Shown piece by piece: positions 1 through 8,878 of a stretch of DNA of 33,905 nt. Position 1 is the first letter of the stretch. Each line of letters opens with the position of its first letter. The notes beneath the pieces are model-generated. The model saw only the letters and a list, made by a program, of their open reading frames with translations, made no database searches and was not told where the DNA came from. The DNA lies in assembly GCA_905233555.1 (NCBI GenBank), contig CAJODF010000035.1, positions 1 to 33,905 on the forward strand, written 5' to 3'. Position numbers and translations under genes: made by a program. The stretch is from an uncultured Prevotella sp. Its GTDB lineage: Bacteria > Bacteroidota > Bacteroidia > Bacteroidales > Bacteroidaceae.

Positions 1-480
1 CGACTTGCGCTGACTGCCAGCACCCGCCTTCAGCTTCTCATGCTTCTTGTCCTCTGGAATCTCTGTCGTAAAAAAGCCCTCGTCCAGCTCTATGCAGCCC
101 CGCAGCGTGTACTTGTCGTCACGCTTACCCATCACCGAGCGCAGCTTGTGCAGCAGTTCCCATACGGGCTGATAACGGTTGTGCCCCAACTGCCGCTGCA
201 ACTCAGCCGCCGAAATGCTTTTCTTCGTAGCCGTCAGCAGGTGCATGGCAATGAACCAGTACATGAACGGCAATTTCGAGCCGTGCATCACCGTGCCGCT
301 TCTGAGCGTAGTCCTGTGCCGGCAATGCTTACATTGGTATTGCTGCTTGCTCTCCAGCCAAACCACATCGTGCGAGCCGCAATGCTGGCACGTTACGCCC
401 TCCTTGTCTCGCCATTCCCTGAACCGCCGCCGACAGGCCGCTTCGTCAGGAAAATACTTGTTAAACTCGTAAATCTTCAT
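1..480 (-). CDS. IS1595-family transposase, N-terminal 160 residues (partial)
   Basis: This is a DDE transposase that mobilises the surrounding IS. Reading from ATG at 480, a zinc ribbon is visible with two CxxC knuckles (CQHC at residues 31-34 and CKHC at 50-53). An SGTVMHGSKLP segment follows, and then the first catalytic aspartate in IELDEGFF (about residue 133). This order (zinc ribbon, short linker, ELDE) is typical of the IS1595/ISXO2-like family. The frame is still open at base 1, so the other DDE residues are outside the window. The gene has no disruption in the visible part and may be functional. Confidence 0.85.
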   Translation of the reverse strand, partial: MKIYEFNKYFPDEAACRRRFREWRDKEGVTCQHCGSHDVVWLESKQQYQCKHCRHRTTLRSGTVMHGSKLPFMYWFIAMHLLTATKKSISAAELQRQLGHNRYQPVWELLHKLRSVMGKRDDKYTLRGCIELDEGFFTTEIPEDKKHEKLKAGAGSQRKS

Positions 481-600
481 GTTACTTTCTATTTTATAAA
501 TGCGCTACAAAGGTAATCATTTTGATTGTAACTACCAAATATTTTCTCAATTATTTTTAGTTTACTGGCAAAAAAAATCGAGTAACCCATCAGGCTACCC
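1..600 (-). mobile_element. IS1595-family insertion sequence, partial, right part only
   Basis: The transposase start codon lies at 480. The stretch 481-600 is a non-coding AT-rich end that stops in a candidate terminal inverted repeat at 579-600 (read on the minus strand as GGGTAGCCTGATGGGTTACT). Immediately right of 600 the sequence becomes a protease reading frame that lacks its 5' part, so 600 is taken as the insertion edge. The other end lies left of base 1. IS1595 elements usually make 8-bp target duplications; the candidate here would be bases 601-608 (GAAAATTT), which should recur at the missing left edge. Confidence 0.75.
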
Positions 601-2088
601 GAAAATTTGGTGGTACGATTGCGGATAATCATTAATAAGACGACTATTGGGGCAACATTAATTGCGAACAACTCATATTCTGACTTTGCTTTATTACAGT
701 TGCAACAAGATCCAATAAATGTATTAGGATATATTCCATATTATTTAGGATGGGATGTTTCAGGAAGTCCTGGAACAGGCGGTGTTTGCATCCATCACCC
801 AAATTATGACGTTAAGAAAATATCCACTTATAGTGGTACTCCTCAAACAATTACTTATAATTCATCCAATGTGTATTGGGGGGTTCAGTGGGTTCAGACG
901 TTAAACGGGCATGGTATCACGGAACATTGTTCCTCAGGCGCTCCTTTGATTAATAATAGTCATAAAGTCATAGGCCAATTAACAGGAACTACTGGTTCAT
1001 TGGATTGTTCTAATTTGACAGGGGGAATGAGTGGCTTTGGAAAATTAAGCACCTCTTGGACAGGAAACGGCAATAGCGATAACAGGAGACGTCTGGATTA
1101 TTGGCTGAATCCCAGTGGCACAAATATTCAAACCATAGGTGGTATTTACCCATATAGTGTATCTGGTCCATCAATACCATGCGATAATAGTGTTTACTCA
1201 ATTAATAATCTGCCAACAGGTTTTACTGTGACCTGGAGTTGGCAGAATCCGTATGGATTAGTGTTGAATTCTGGAGAATCAAATGAATCTGGTGACCTGA
1301 GATTCCCAGATGATCCCCCATCGTTATACCCTGTACTTCAGCAGAATACGCCAGCAATGAATGAGTGTACACTAAATAAGAATGGAAATAACTATATCAA
1401 GAACACCATCGTGGCTACCATCAAGAGATATGGCACGCCCGTCTGTACATTGACCAAGCCCGTTGATACGGGACAGAACTTTTCAGGTAACTATGCTCAG
1501 GCTGCCCATCAATATACGAACTGGTATTATCCAGGTGTTTCTGGAGGTTATTTGGGAAGTGGGCATACAATCTATTTGTATCGGGGCAGCACCATCACGC
1601 TCACATCCAGCGACTTTGTGGGAGCCACACTATCTTATTCGGGAACGAATCCTATTGGCTGGACACATAGCGGCAATACCGTTACTTTCCAATTCTCTTT
1701 TACGGATATCAATGATCCCAACTCTCCACGGTACACCCAGAATCCGGCATCTCTGACCATCACGGGTACTTATCCCAATAGTTGCGAATGTTTCCAGTTC
1801 ACCGTGATAGGACAGATCCCTCAGAATTATGCGCTGATGTCGGGTGACTCTCCTGATATGAATCTGAACATTTCTTGCTTATCAGATCAAACCTACAGTA
1901 TCTCCTGTGGAGCCATTGATAACTGGGAACTGAGTGTGATAGACTCTGCCACCGGCGAGACGACACACAGAAGCCATGTAGATGGAACCGAAAAAACGCT
2001 CAACACCTCGGGATGGAAGTCTGGTATTTACATCATAAAGGCCACCGCTGGCAAGGAGGTCCTGACAGAAAAGATACAGGTGAAATAG
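601..2088 (+). pseudogene. Secreted trypsin-like serine protease with C-terminal sorting domain, 5' end removed by IS insertion
   Basis: The remaining 490-odd residues hold the second half of a chymotrypsin-fold domain: the catalytic Asp context SDFALLQL, a Bacteroidetes-type YYLGWDVSG and GVCIHHP, and the nucleophile context CSSGAPLI with the probable Ser just before GAP. The segment that should carry the catalytic His is absent, as is any signal peptide. PKD-like beta segments follow. The C terminus (GWKSGIYIIKATAGKEVL and the last residues) matches a type A type IX secretion sorting domain. The only start is a TTG at 607, seven bases from the IS edge, so it is probably not a real start. 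The family resembles lysyl-endopeptidase-like proteases. Exactly where homology resumes in 601-640 is uncertain. Confidence 0.75.
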
Positions 2089-2102
2089 ATGAAATCGGAA
2101 AA

Positions 2103-2129
2103 GAGGGTGTGCCCCCATGACACATCCTC
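2103..2129. terminator. Hairpin after the protease gene
   Basis: GAGGGTGTG (2103-2111) pairs with CACATCCTC (2121-2129) through a 9-base loop, with one G-T wobble. It starts 14 nt after the protease stop. The run of T follows on the minus-strand reading (CTCTTTT), while the plus side has only CTTTCGGG. Terminator function for the protease gene is therefore plausible but not certain. Confidence 0.45.
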
Positions 2130-2322
2130 CTTTCGGGATCGTTTTGGTTTATTCCGTGCATCAGAGAGAATTATAAAGATTTTATTTATTAATATTATAA
2201 TTGTAAAGTCAGAGATTGCAAAATCGGTGTCTTTTCATTGCAAAAGACCAAACAGTGTTAAATGTGACGTTTAAAAATGGAATTTTCTACTTGTAAAGAG
2301 CGAAAAAAGGTTCGTGATTTTG

Positions 2323-2330
2323 TATATTTG
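2323..2330 (+). promoter_or_regulatory. Bacteroidetes -7 element TATATTTG
   Basis: The octamer matches the Bacteroidetes TAnnTTTG -7 consensus and lies 21 nt before ATG 2352. No convincing TTTG -33 box was seen at the usual 19-21 nt spacing. Its position inside the longer open frame supports starting the downstream gene at 2352 and not at 2277. The rest of the gap 2130-2322 is AT-rich and shows no gene. Confidence 0.5.
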
Positions 2331-2351
2331 CGAAGTGAAATTAGGTTCATT

Positions 2352-2630
2352 ATGGAAAAGACAAAAGAAATGTCTAAAGTTAATGCTATGCGTTATGTGT
2401 TAAAACATCCGCGTGGCAGTATTAGTCAACTCCGAGATGCAATTGGTAAAGATCGTGTTTTGGAATTTGAATATTTGGGTTATATAAGAAATGGTATATC
2501 CCAAACGGATGTGACGTACCATCGTACATCATCCGTGCAGATTGACTATGAAACCTTTTATAAGAAGCCTAGTTTCTGGAACGCCATTCCAAGTATTATT
2601 TTTGGAAGTTTGGCTAAATTATTTGCGTGA
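2352..2630 (+). CDS. Small HTH-like hypothetical protein (92 aa)
   Basis: I do not recognise this family. The start ATG 2352 was chosen because the -7 element at 2323-2330 lies just upstream; an in-frame upstream start at 2277 would lie before that promoter. The N-terminal half (MRYVLKHPRGSISQLRDAIG and RVLEFEYLGYI) reads like a compact helix-turn-helix or winged-helix unit. The C terminus (KPSFWNAIPSIIFGSLAKLF) is hydrophobic/amphipathic and might touch membrane. The TGA stop shares its last base with the ATG of the next gene (TGATG), so the two are probably translationally coupled. A regulator or antitoxin-like partner is a guess only. Confidence 0.6.
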   Translation: MEKTKEMSKVNAMRYVLKHPRGSISQLRDAIGKDRVLEFEYLGYIRNGISQTDVTYHRTSSVQIDYETFYKKPSFWNAIPSIIFGSLAKLFA

Positions 2631-3679
2631 TGCCTGTTTATGTGCTGTGGATTCCTTGTTTACAAAGGAATCTTAGAATTACGAGGAATAAAATTGAGAG
2701 AATCAACATCTCCGACGAGGGAGAGTTCCTTGTTAATGCCAGTTTGAATTCAATTTCTTTTGAGGTGAAATTATCCTATATGTGGGAAGGTGTGGCGCAG
2801 GAAATGCTTTTTACGCCATTCCAAAAGCCATCGTCTTGTCTTCTTTACTATCAGATAACAAAACAGACTGAGACAACATCAAAGTTAGCCAAGACGCTAG
2901 AAACAGAATTCCATCAAGGTTTGTATCATCTGTTTAAGGGTTTCTTTCATGATCATGCTTTTCATCCAGCAGACGAGGACTCTATTATACATGCCCGATT
3001 CTTTAAGACAATAGATGATTATTTTAAAGAGAGTGTGAGCGATGCCGACTACTATGTTGAGGAGTATATCAAGAAGTTCGATGTGTTAAACAGGAACGTC
3101 AATGACCATATGTCAGAGATGAGAAATCGGTTGGCAACTCCTTGGAATAAAATTCGTTATTACCTGAGTACGTATCGTTCTTTTAAGCGTCTTATTGAGA
3201 TCTTCTGTAGGTATGAGGGCGAGTTCCTTTACTATAAAAGTTTGAGAAATAGTGTTCAAGAGCAACTTACAAATCCCAAGAGCGTTGATGAAAGGATGAG
3301 AGCCATTGATGGCGAAATTCGTATCAAGCAGCAATTGGTTGAAAGCGAGTTCAGTTACAACTCGGCAGTGATTGGCACTAATGTTTCAACGATAGGAACA
3401 CTGATCGGTGTCATTGGAATTGTTCTTTCCATATTAGTGACATGCTCAGACAAAAGTGGCAGGAAACTTGATAATATGAATGAGCGGCTTGGCCAGATGG
3501 ATAAAGAGGTGCTTCATACAGTCAAGAAGGTGTCTGCTATAGAAAAGACTTTAAATGAAACAGAGCAGAGCGTTTTGGATATAGATAGTCGTATTGATTC
3601 TATTGATAGTAATATAAAAAAGGTTCGGTTCGAGAATGTAAAGACACAGAAGAAATCGGGTGTCAATAATAATCGGTAA
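2630..3679 (+). CDS. Unrecognised single-pass membrane protein with C-terminal coiled coil (349 aa)
   Basis: The gene starts at ATG 2630, overlapping the previous stop by one base; a GTG three bases earlier is the alternative. The visible layout has a soluble N-terminal region (about 1-245) with a histidine-rich patch near residues 95-112 (H..., then GFFHDHAFH). One clear transmembrane segment follows at about 246-271 (TIGTLIGVIGIVLSILVTC). A charged heptad-like coiled coil at about 276-335 (LDNMNERLGQMDKEV, then IDSRIDSIDSNIKKV) completes it. No catalytic motif is recognised. It is clearly AT-richer than the flanking chromosome. Membrane-anchored effector or sensor of a two-gene accessory module is an inference from architecture and coupling. 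Confidence 0.6.
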   Translation: MPVYVLWIPCLQRNLRITRNKIERINISDEGEFLVNASLNSISFEVKLSYMWEGVAQEMLFTPFQKPSSCLLYYQITKQTETTSKLAKTLETEFHQGLYHLFKGFFHDHAFHPADEDSIIHARFFKTIDDYFKESVSDADYYVEEYIKKFDVLNRNVNDHMSEMRNRLATPWNKIRYYLSTYRSFKRLIEIFCRYEGEFLYYKSLRNSVQEQLTNPKSVDERMRAIDGEIRIKQQLVESEFSYNSAVIGTNVSTIGTLIGVIGIVLSILVTCSDKSGRKLDNMNERLGQMDKEVLHTVKKVSAIEKTLNETEQSVLDIDSRIDSIDSNIKKVRFENVKTQKKSGVNNNR

Positions 3680-3759
3680 GGTGAGTGTGCATTGAGGCTA
3701 ATCCTATTGGGAAGCCCATACACAATATTAATGTATATCAAAAGAATAAAACAATAACA

Positions 3760-5011
3760 ATGGAGAACAAATATGAATGGCTAGATAAGAAAACTCCTCG
3801 ATCCATAGATCAGTTAAGATTATGGAATGAGAATCCACGTCTTAATCCAGAGGAGAAACATATAACATTAGCAGATTTTACTGAAGATTTGATTGCTGAG
3901 GATAAAGATAAAAAATATTTTAGTGATTGTTGCTCCTTCTTTTGATGATGCAGAATGGTATATTTGCCAAAGAAACAGTATGTCAACGATGCAACAGAAG
4001 TGGTCGAGGATTCAGCAATTAAGATGGGTAGAGGCTGATAATATGACGTTATTATCTTCAAAATCGTCTATGCCACAAGGCGAAATTGAAGCAGCTATTC
4101 GTAATCTACGCTTAATAGATTTGATAAAGGCTCCAGAAGTTAAGGATATTCTTTCAGAGCAGCAATTTAAGGATGCAACATCATACCAGTTCCCTATTAC
4201 TATTCTTGAACGCTTTTTTTCTAATACCATAGTAAAGAAACAATGGGGAGTAGATTATGAAGGACTGGAAGTTAAGTTAAAAAATCGAAGAGATTTTCTT
4301 GTCGCTTATGCAGAATTAATCAAAAATATTGTTAGTGATAATCCTGATATTCAAATTGATACCCGAACAATTACCACAAATTTGAAAGATATCTTAGAGA
4401 AACTTCCTAAAGTGGACACAAATGTTGCTGACCCTTATATTGTGAGCAACAAACAAGAAGGAACTACAAATGAAAATGGTAATCAAGCAGAATCTGACGA
4501 AGAGCAAAAAGGAAAAGAGAAGAATGTATTAAAAGGAGACCCCAATCGCTCAAAATTAATTCTTCCAATTTATGAAATCCATACATCAGATTACAGACTT
4601 CAAGGGATTTTCAATGAGCTTAAATGCTTATCTGTAAGTAGGTATAAAAATGCTGTTGCTGCATCTATCAGAATCTTCTTAGATTTAGCAGTCTTGAATT
4701 GGTTGCAATCAGAAGATTTAGTAGGTGAATTGCAAGCACAAAAATGTAAAAATATAAGAGAAATAACCTTGCACCATCGTTTGGATTTTGTTGCAGAAAA
4801 ATTGAAAGCCAAAAAGCCGAAAGCGAACTCGATAATTGTAAAACTTACTAATGACGCAAATGAGTTCAGTTTAGATGTGCTGAATGGTTATCAGCACAGT
4901 AAGGAAACGGTTTATTTGGATAAGCAATTTCTTAATCGTTTTTGGGATTTCCTTTTCCCATTGTTCGAGATTTTGTTAGATATAAAAGATAATAGTAATC
5001 AAGATGTATAG
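3760..5011 (+). pseudogene. ParB-like N-terminal domain protein, frameshifted with probable internal deletion
   Basis: From ATG 3760 the first frame reads YEWLDKKTPRSIDQLRLWN then ENPRLNPEEKHITLADFTEDL. From memory, this is the opening of ParB/Srx-like nuclease-domain proteins. It runs into TGA at 3943-3945. The second frame takes over near 3925 with IVAPSFDDAEWYICQRNS, then RWSRIQQLRW-like and GEIEAAIRNLRLIDLI segments, and ends in an all-alpha C-terminal region up to TAG 5009-5011. In intact relatives the core ParB strands and the GNRR-type motif lie between these two pieces. Here they are missing, so a deletion plus a frame change is inferred. The second-frame piece (about 372 codons from an in-frame start at 3893) might still be translated. 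The stop overlaps the methyltransferase start by 8 nt. Confidence 0.6.
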
Positions 5012-5882
5012 TAGTCCATTACGATATCCAGGAGGTAAGGCATTGATGACCAGTTTTCTGGTTGAATTGTTTCAAACTAATGGTATGCAACACATCACCT
5101 ATGCAGAACCATATGCCGGAGGTGCAGGTGCCGCAATAAATCTACTAATACAAGGGGCTGTAGATAACATTATAATCAATGATGCAAATATTGGTATTTA
5201 TTCTTTTTGGAATTATTTATTGAACGATTCTGAACGTTTTCTTCAAGTTATAAAAGATATTCCTGTAACCATAGACGAATGGCATCGACAGAGAAGAATA
5301 TTGAAGGAGTCAAATGAACCCTCTTTTGAATTAGGTGTCGCAACATTTTTCCTGTCGAGAACTAATCGATCTGGTGTAATAACAGGGGGGGCTATAGGTG
5401 GCGCTTCTGAAGAGAAACAGAGAACGGCAACCTACAAAATAGATTGTCGTTTTAATAAGGTATATTTAACAAACCGTTTACAGGATATTATTGCGCATAG
5501 AGAGCATATAATGGTCAGCAATTTGGATGCCTTGGATTTCTTGCATGGATTGAATGATGACGTTTTTGTGTATCTAGATCCTCCTTATTATGAGAAAGGA
5601 AAGTGCTTATATATGAATCATTATACAGATGAAGATCATCGTAAATTAGCAGAATTTCTCCATAATACTGCACATTTTAGCTGGATTCTTTCATATGATG
5701 ATGTTCCACAGATTAGGGAATTGTATTCATCACTAGAATTATATCGCTTTCCTTTAAAATATACGGTAGAAACAAAGCGCATTGGGTATGAGTTACTTAC
5801 TCATTCACAGAATATTATGTTTCCAGAAAAACTTCTAATAAAAAGGCCCCAAAGTGGGATTATTAACATTGAGAGGTTATAA
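5004..5882 (+). CDS. D12-class DNA adenine-N6 methyltransferase
   Basis: This enzyme transfers a methyl group from S-adenosylmethionine to adenine N6 in a short DNA site. Diagnostic motifs are PLRYPGGK at the N terminus (residues 5-12), motif I as AEPYAGGAGAAI (SAM pocket, about residues 34-45) and motif IV DPPYY (catalytic, about 192-196). The length of 292 aa is normal for Dam/D12 enzymes and no lesion is seen. The ATG overlaps the end of the broken ParB-like gene by 8 nt, so it was probably co-translated with it. No restriction endonuclease is visible in the window, so it is an orphan or the modification half of an unrecognised pair. The target site cannot be read from sequence. Confidence 0.9.
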   Translation: MYSSPLRYPGGKALMTSFLVELFQTNGMQHITYAEPYAGGAGAAINLLIQGAVDNIIINDANIGIYSFWNYLLNDSERFLQVIKDIPVTIDEWHRQRRILKESNEPSFELGVATFFLSRTNRSGVITGGAIGGASEEKQRTATYKIDCRFNKVYLTNRLQDIIAHREHIMVSNLDALDFLHGLNDDVFVYLDPPYYEKGKCLYMNHYTDEDHRKLAEFLHNTAHFSWILSYDDVPQIRELYSSLELYRFPLKYTVETKRIGYELLTHSQNIMFPEKLLIKRPQSGIINIERL

Positions 5883-5907
5883 AGAATGCTGTTATATCGA
5901 TTTTATA

Positions 5908-5944
5908 TTGGCGCAATCTCGCAAAAAAGTTGAGATTGCGCCAA
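5908..5944 (+). terminator. Perfect 13-bp hairpin after the methyltransferase gene
   Basis: TTGGCGCAATCTC (5908-5920) pairs perfectly with GAGATTGCGCCAA (5932-5944) around an 11-base loop. The plus-side flank is T-rich (GTTATAGTTTATTTTG). It ends the AT-rich cassette and separates it from the convergent lipoprotein gene. It is a good intrinsic terminator candidate. The rest of 5883-6045 shows no gene. Confidence 0.65.
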
Positions 5945-6045
5945 GTTATAGTTTATTTTGATATTTCCCATATCTCCAAACTTTTTGTTCAAAAAATGCT
6001 CTTTGTTCACAAATTTTGAACGCAAGCAATTTATTTCAAGTCAAA

Positions 6046-7239
6046 TTACTCGTCAAGTTGGGCGACGGTCTGGAGGATATTGGGAATATCGATACCAAGT
6101 TTATCCAGCATGGTGGTGAGTGGGATGGCCTCATCGCTGACTTGGGGCATGCTCACCATCACGGTGGGATAACAGCGGCCGGTGGCGGCATCTTTGACGA
6201 TGCCCATGAACAGATCGCCAAGAGGCGCTGTCTGGACCAGAAGCGATAACTTCAGGTTTTCATTGAAATCGGCTACTAACTGCTGGCATTCCTCCTCGGT
6301 GGTGCCTTCTTCCATACACTTGGCTATCTTGATGCCGTTGACTACAAGATAGTTGACATTACTGGAATAACCGCTGAAGACGAAGAGTCCGTCCATAGCG
6401 GAAACGGTGAAGTCGGCCTCGACGGTGACATCATGCTTGATTAACTTGATGATGTCGGCATCGTCGGTCAGCGTAGTGTTCATCACCAGAAGCGGCGACT
6501 CGTCGGCGCTCTTGCCATAGGTGAGCACCACACTCCGTTCATGGGTATGCAACTGCCTGTAATCGAGGGTAACCACGTAATCGTGATAGAGCAGTTCGCC
6601 CGTGAAACTATTGCCACGGATGAGCAACGGCAACCAGACGGGACGGTTTTTCTCGGTATTGGAGATCAGACGCAATACCAACTCGTCGCCCTTGTAGATA
6701 TGGAACTGGCTGGCACCAGTGACATAGAAATTCCAACGATAGATGGAGATGTCTTTTTCCATCTCCGCCGATATGTGATATTGCTCGCCGTTGCGGGCCG
6801 TATAGGTGACTTCGCCCCTACCATCAGCCTTGAGACCGAACCACGATGAACTGCTCTCACCATTATCCTTGAGGATGACCGACAGGTCATAGGCCAGTTC
6901 GAGGGCACTATTGAAAGCATCGTAGGAGAAGCGGCGGCCCAAGGTGATGCCCTTTCCCTCATCACCTTTGAGCAGGGTGAGAAGCGTGGAGAGTTTTACG
7001 TCGAATTCCGAGGCCTCGCCGTCAGCCCTCGTCTTGTTGACGACGGTCTCTGCCAGCGGGTCCAGTTCCTTGAAATCAAGGCCCTCCAGATTCTCATTCA
7101 GTTTGTTTGCGGCTGCATCCAACGGACTGAGAACTGCTATCTTCTCACTCTCAGAATTATCACTGTCGTCTGAACTGCATGCGCTGAACATGAGCGCACT
7201 CAGTCCGGCCATTATGGCAAAAAAGCGTATTTGTTTCAT
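6046..7239 (-). CDS. Secreted lipoprotein of unknown function (397 aa)
   Basis: The start at ATG 7239 gives a signal peptide MKQIRFFAIMAGLSALMFSA followed by the lipobox cysteine at residue 21 and a CSSDDSD linker, typical of a Bacteroidetes surface lipoprotein. The ATG overlaps the stop of the upstream hydrolase gene in an ATGA motif, so it is coupled to it. The mature part has beta-rich segments and no recognised catalytic motif. It is the last gene of a three-gene minus-strand operon with two secreted hydrolases, so a helper or substrate-binding role is possible but unproven. Confidence 0.7.
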   Translation of the reverse strand: MKQIRFFAIMAGLSALMFSACSSDDSDNSESEKIAVLSPLDAAANKLNENLEGLDFKELDPLAETVVNKTRADGEASEFDVKLSTLLTLLKGDEGKGITLGRRFSYDAFNSALELAYDLSVILKDNGESSSSWFGLKADGRGEVTYTARNGEQYHISAEMEKDISIYRWNFYVTGASQFHIYKGDELVLRLISNTEKNRPVWLPLLIRGNSFTGELLYHDYVVTLDYRQLHTHERSVVLTYGKSADESPLLVMNTTLTDDADIIKLIKHDVTVEADFTVSAMDGLFVFSGYSSNVNYLVVNGIKIAKCMEEGTTEEECQQLVADFNENLKLSLLVQTAPLGDLFMGIVKDAATGRCYPTVMVSMPQVSDEAIPLTTMLDKLGIDIPNILQTVAQLDE

Positions 7240-8858
7240 AAGCCCCAAAGACTATAATTGACATCATATCCAGCCAACAGGAACCAGTTGACCAGTTGCT
7301 GTTCGTAGTAACGAAGGAGATAGAGAGGTGCCTCGACGGTTTCTTCGAGCGTGGTCTCAGACGCATATTCGCGCGAGCCAACACCCGTCTTCAGATAGAG
7401 GAAGGCCATGACGAGGTCGGCCTGAGTGATACCAGAGTCATCACACATCTCTTCGAGGTCCTTGGAAGTCAGGTCAACCTTTGCCAGAACTTCATCGATA
7501 TTGGGTATAAAGTCGAAGACACTTGTCCTACGTCTGGCAAAGCCGCCGTCGTTGACCACCTTCTTCAAATCGATACCCCAACTCTCAAGCGTCTTGATGA
7601 CCTTCATAAGGTTCATATCGCCCACAATGTCGTGGTAGTAACGGTTCTGCTCGCCCTCATAATAGAGCACAGGCCAGAACTGGATGGCTGCCACAGTCTG
7701 TATCAACCAGACAATGGCGGAGAAGGTGTGATCAAGTTTGAACACCATCGTGTTGGTCTGCAGGTTGGTCTTGCCAGGCACGATACTTGGTGTGAAGCCC
7801 TTCTCCTTCATCCAGGGAATAATGGCGCGCACGCACTGGATGGGCACATAGTTGTCGTGGCGGCTGTGCTCGATGAAGTATTTCTGTGTCGAGTCGGGCT
7901 CCCAGCCATTCATCAGGTTGATTTTCTCAAACTGAGCCATCAGAGCCTTGGCCTGTGGCGTCTCGAGATCCATATAGGCAGGCTGCAAAAGGTTGTGGAG
8001 CGAGTCTCGGATGGTGACACCATAATCACCTAACGTACTCTTTTCCTTGGTCTTGATAAACTCTTCTACACCTGATGCCAAAGGTTCCTTGAACAGGTCT
8101 TTCCAAGCAATGTCCATGTGACAGTTCACTACAGTCGAGATGAGCATCATAACGACATCCTTGCAGTCCTCACACCAATCTTTCTGCATATATTCCCTAT
8201 AGGCAATGGCATAGTCGGTAGGTCCGCCGCCGGCAAAGGTCTTGGTGAAGGTGACGCCCTTGTCCTTGTATTCCATGTCGCGCAACCGGGCCACATAGAG
8301 AGCCTCGGAACCGCCCTGCGAGAATCCGAGGTTGAAGAGGTACTTACCTTGGGGAAGTTGCTCGTCGATAAGTATCTGACGGGCTGCCAAGAGACCGTCG
8401 AGCGAATTGCGGGCGTTCACGTCTCCACTATGGTAAAACATCGGATACTGGCTCGAGGAACCATAGCCGATGAAATCGCTCATCACAAGGATATAGTTGG
8501 GTTTCAGCGGGTTGGCTATCAGACCATTGATGAGTTCCTGATGACCCGTCGAGGGACAGTCGTCAGGCGAACCCAAGGTGGCGCGGTTGAAGAGCATGAT
8601 GCCGTCGCAGGGGGTGCCGTCGATGATGTTCGATGGAATCATCATCACACCGCTGATGGTGGCGGGTTTGCCGTCGGCATCCTTCGAGGGATACTCATAG
8701 ATGATACGGCGCACGGCGCGGGAACTCAACGAGAAGTCTCCCACGCGGGTCTTGACGATCGTGTCACGGTCATAGATAATCTTATAACTAATGTCCTGTG
8801 CGGCACAGGTAAGCACTGAGGCTACAAGTGCCAACAATATGATTGTTATCTTCTTCAT
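7236..8858 (-). CDS. Secreted alpha/beta hydrolase, secretory-lipase-like
   Basis: ATG 8858 was chosen because it opens directly on a signal peptide (MKKITIILLALVASVLTCAA) and has an AGGAG ribosome site 8 nt upstream; the alternative ATG 8879 overlaps the previous stop. The nucleophile elbow GFSQGG puts the catalytic Ser near residue 180. A preceding FIGYGSS strand, a RHDNYVPI segment (probable Asp) and KLDHTFS (probable His) complete the triad in the order seen in secretory lipases and plant-type acylhydrolases. The substrate is probably a lipid or acyl ester, acting outside the inner membrane. It is the middle gene of a coupled three-gene operon. Confidence 0.75.
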   Translation of the reverse strand: MKKITIILLALVASVLTCAAQDISYKIIYDRDTIVKTRVGDFSLSSRAVRRIIYEYPSKDADGKPATISGVMMIPSNIIDGTPCDGIMLFNRATLGSPDDCPSTGHQELINGLIANPLKPNYILVMSDFIGYGSSSQYPMFYHSGDVNARNSLDGLLAARQILIDEQLPQGKYLFNLGFSQGGSEALYVARLRDMEYKDKGVTFTKTFAGGGPTDYAIAYREYMQKDWCEDCKDVVMMLISTVVNCHMDIAWKDLFKEPLASGVEEFIKTKEKSTLGDYGVTIRDSLHNLLQPAYMDLETPQAKALMAQFEKINLMNGWEPDSTQKYFIEHSRHDNYVPIQCVRAIIPWMKEKGFTPSIVPGKTNLQTNTMVFKLDHTFSAIVWLIQTVAAIQFWPVLYYEGEQNRYYHDIVGDMNLMKVIKTLESWGIDLKKVVNDGGFARRRTSVFDFIPNIDEVLAKVDLTSKDLEEMCDDSGITQADLVMAFLYLKTGVGSREYASETTLEETVEAPLYLLRYYEQQLVNWFLLAGYDVNYSLWGL

Positions 8859-8878
8859 TGTCATGTCTCCTTTCATCA

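Noticed and set aside
2089..2274. A 61-codon open frame starting right after the protease stop
   Set aside because: It runs through the 2103-2129 hairpin, has no family resemblance and no spacing for its own ribosome site; probably chance.
2277..2351. Upstream start for the HTH-like gene
   Set aside because: A TATATTTG -7 element lies inside this stretch, so the transcript most likely begins after it and the start is ATG 2352.
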